Positions 61,996 to 64,000 of a DNA stretch of 64,000 bases are shown piece by piece. The stretch covers positions 1 to 64,000 of the forward strand of contig JACABB010000028.1 of NCBI GenBank assembly GCA_013376985.1. Direction: 5' to 3'. Both the position numbers and the translations under genes were made by a program. Origin of the DNA: Bacteroidales bacterium (GTDB taxonomy: Bacteria > Bacteroidota > Bacteroidia > Bacteroidales > Tenuifilaceae). The notes under the pieces were generated by a model that saw only the letters and a list, made by a program, of their open reading frames with translations, searched no databases and was not told where the DNA came from. Positions within the stretch are counted from its first letter, which is position 1; each line of letters begins with the position of its first letter.

Positions 61996-63519
61996 TCAGA
62001 CATCTGTAATTCGTACAAACTCCCCTCCCATTATTCTATAGGTTATTTTGCCTATTTTGATTTCTTGCCCTTCGGACATTTTTGCGATGGAGGTGATGTC
62101 TTCCTCAATGGTATGGATTGTGCCTTTGGTTTTCCATGCAAGGAGTAGGTAATCGGGGAGTATTGATCCGCCGTTTACTCCGCAGAGTATTATGTGTACT
62201 GGTTTGTTGAATTTATCTAGTAGTTTAATGTCTTTTATTGGGGAGTTGTTATCAACTATCATTACAATTTCTTTATAGGGGTTGGCCATTTTTGTGCCTT
62301 TTATGAGGGCTTCGAGGTTGTTTTCTGCGCAATCGCCCCCATCGCCATTGGCGGTTATTTTGCTCATTAAACGTCCTAGGCTGTCCAAGCCTTTTGATGG
62401 TGAGTAGTAGATTCCACCTGTTTCGCCAATAATTTTTTGGTCGTCGGTTTTTTGGTCGCCATCATTAAAGAAGACAAATTGGAGGTTTTTTTCCTTTTTG
62501 TAGTTCATCTGATACCAGACTGATAGCTGAACGCTGTAGGGTTGCATGCTGCCTGTTAAATCGCATACAATAAGCTTCTCAAACCATTTGTTCCTGTTGA
62601 GTACATCAATAATAACGTTATCATCGGTTTTGTAATCTTTCCGCATCCTCTCCCACTCTAACCGATAGCCTTCTTCTAGGCTGATTTTGCGTCTTTTACA
62701 GTCCAATTCAAATTTTTCTCTCTCCGCCTTTAAGCTCCTATCGAGCTCTGCAATTCTTAGGGCTTCCTCCTTTTTGCGCCGTTCAATCTCCTTGGTACCA
62801 AGGTAGCTGATGCTAAGCTCAACCTCTGTGGTTCCTTTGGTATACCTGTATTCAACGCTTGAGTAGTCTTTATGGTACTTGAAGCTAAGGGAATACATAT
62901 CGCCTTTAGGAACAAAGAGCGATATTACGCCAGAACTGTTGGTTTTCCCAATGTATCTCTTATTTCGCTTGAGTCCTTTAAGGACAATCTGTTCATCGGG
63001 TATAGGTTTGTTCGCAAAATCAACGATTCTAACTTTAACGCTTACAAAATAATCGGGGTTGGTTGGGGTAGCCATTCTATAGCCAGCAATAACTGTTGAG
63101 TCGGGTAGTTTTTCTGCAACTTTATCGATTGATGCTTTCTCAGCATCGGTTAATGCAAAATTCTTTGCGTTTTCAACCATTGTTGCACTATAGGTAAGGG
63201 TTTTCTTCATTGTCCCACCATCGTGCGATTGCATCTCGATTCTATTGGCATAGTTGGGAATTGTAAGATCATAAATTTCGTTGCATGGCACTATAAGGGT
63301 AACCTCGCCAAGGTTATTACTGCTCTGCTCGTACTTTTTACTATCCGATTTACTGGTGAGTGTGACTTTTTGCCCAATGTGATATCCGCCGTTAATGTTA
63401 TTGAGCTTAATGTTTATGGTGGTTGAGCAGTCCTGCGATTTGGCTATTGCCGAAAACAGGATAATTAGTATTGATGAGAGTTGTAAGATTCTAACCAATT
63501 TTTGATATGTATTTGCCAT
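61996..63519 (-). CDS. Exported protein with vWA-like domain
   Basis: This 507-residue protein has a signal peptide (about 1-28, ending AIAKSQ). Two carboxypeptidase-like or Ig-like beta domains follow (about 30-235, including VKVRIVDFANKPIPDEQIVLKG). A charged coiled coil lies at about 240-285, then a C-terminal vWA-like domain. The MIDAS-like motif is CDLTGSMQPYS, and NGDGGDCAENNLEAL follows. It is probably periplasmic or outer-membrane associated and binds a protein partner through a metal ion. Confidence 0.72.
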   Translation of the reverse strand: MANTYQKLVRILQLSSILIILFSAIAKSQDCSTTINIKLNNINGGYHIGQKVTLTSKSDSKKYEQSSNNLGEVTLIVPCNEIYDLTIPNYANRIEMQSHDGGTMKKTLTYSATMVENAKNFALTDAEKASIDKVAEKLPDSTVIAGYRMATPTNPDYFVSVKVRIVDFANKPIPDEQIVLKGLKRNKRYIGKTNSSGVISLFVPKGDMYSLSFKYHKDYSSVEYRYTKGTTEVELSISYLGTKEIERRKKEEALRIAELDRSLKAEREKFELDCKRRKISLEEGYRLEWERMRKDYKTDDNVIIDVLNRNKWFEKLIVCDLTGSMQPYSVQLSVWYQMNYKKEKNLQFVFFNDGDQKTDDQKIIGETGGIYYSPSKGLDSLGRLMSKITANGDGGDCAENNLEALIKGTKMANPYKEIVMIVDNNSPIKDIKLLDKFNKPVHIILCGVNGGSILPDYLLLAWKTKGTIHTIEEDITSIAKMSEGQEIKIGKITYRIMGGEFVRITDV

Positions 63520-64000
63520 GGTGAATGGTTGTGGTTATGGGAGTGTTTGGGGTATGGTTTGTGGGCTAAAATCAATAACAAAACTTATTAACCCGAGTTC
63601 GATATAAATTTTAACACAGAGGTCTTAAGTTCTAGATCTGATAAAATGGTCGTTTTAATATGATACAAACTTACCATAATGATATTTATTGATATTGAGA
63701 AGCACAGAAAACACAGAGGTTTATTTATTTTGCATTTATGCAAAATCAATATTGCGTAATGCCTTAAATTTTAAGCCTTTCAATGTAATTCCTTTTCAGA
63801 ATTGATGTTTCTTAGAAAAAAACTTGCACCACTAGCACAGTGCGTATAAATTTTTACAAGAAAAACCTTTAATCTTAGGAAATTTATTCTTTAACTTAAT
63901 GACAACTTGGTCAATAAGGTTGCTTCCCAAATTGGCAATCTCCTTTTACTCAGCTATTGATTTTGGTTAACTCCTAATAATCAACTGCTCCTTCAAAAAT
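63520..64000. other. Intergenic region to the window edge, nothing recognised
   Basis: This A+T-rich sequence has no open frame of note and no RNA gene that I can fold. A short direct repetition (ACACAGAGGT at about 63614 and 63711) is the only visible repeat. Confidence 0.5.

Overview
The window looks like chromosomal DNA of an A+T-rich Bacteroidota, probably Bacteroidales or a close relative. Several things point there. Some promoters match the Bacteroidota pattern (TTG near -33, TAnnTTTG near -7). Lipoproteins carry short signal peptides and acidic or Lys-rich residues after the lipobox. Start sites lack clear Shine-Dalgarno sequences. A methylmalonyl-CoA epimerase/decarboxylase operon of the propionate-forming type is present. 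6S RNA lies between zapA and rny, and the O-antigen genes resemble those of Bacteroidales. No taxonomic search could be run.

Layout. 1-625: intergenic repeats. 626-4698 (+): mce-mmdA-mmdD-mmdC-mmdB, a biotin-dependent Na+-pumping methylmalonyl-CoA decarboxylase. 4765-5796 (-): galE. 5912-6886 (+): a Wzz-like chain-length protein. 6940-36556 (-): about 28 co-directional genes forming one large surface-polysaccharide locus. It encodes a WbpB/D/E plus UDP-HexNAc dehydrogenase pathway (diacetamido uronic acid), an FdtA/B/C-type 3-amino-3,6-dideoxyhexose pathway and an FnlA/B/C UDP-L-FucNAc pathway. It also has Wzx, three Wzy/WaaL-like proteins, two different initiating phosphoglycosyl transferases and many glycosyltransferases. 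36643-39032 (-): rny, 6S RNA, zapA and a coiled-coil gene. 39153-45141 (+): an M23 peptidase, a secreted protein, anmK, a C69 dipeptidase and rplS. tRNA-Arg(ACG) follows at 45233.

45360-64000 is more accessory. It holds an exported TPR/caspase protein, then the most interesting block (48225-52481, -). There an unlisted 43-residue peptide gene is followed by a terminator-like hairpin, a CPBP membrane protease and two overlapping radical SAM genes with N-terminal B12-binding-like regions. This has the layout of a ribosomally made, post-translationally modified peptide (RiPP) system, and I do not recognise it as a known class. After it come an S37-type peptidase, PhnB-like and AHSA1-like small proteins, TPR and barrel-like exported proteins, DUF1697, a lipoprotein resembling the SecD periplasmic domain, an alpha/beta hydrolase, a cyclophilin-like DUF3830-type protein and an exported vWA protein.

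How the genes fit together. The mmd operon links succinate/propionate fermentation to a sodium gradient. The polysaccharide locus makes several unusual nucleotide sugars, assembles them on undecaprenyl phosphate and exports and ligates them. The rny-6S-zapA block and rplS/tRNA are housekeeping. All functions are inferred from motifs and gene order.
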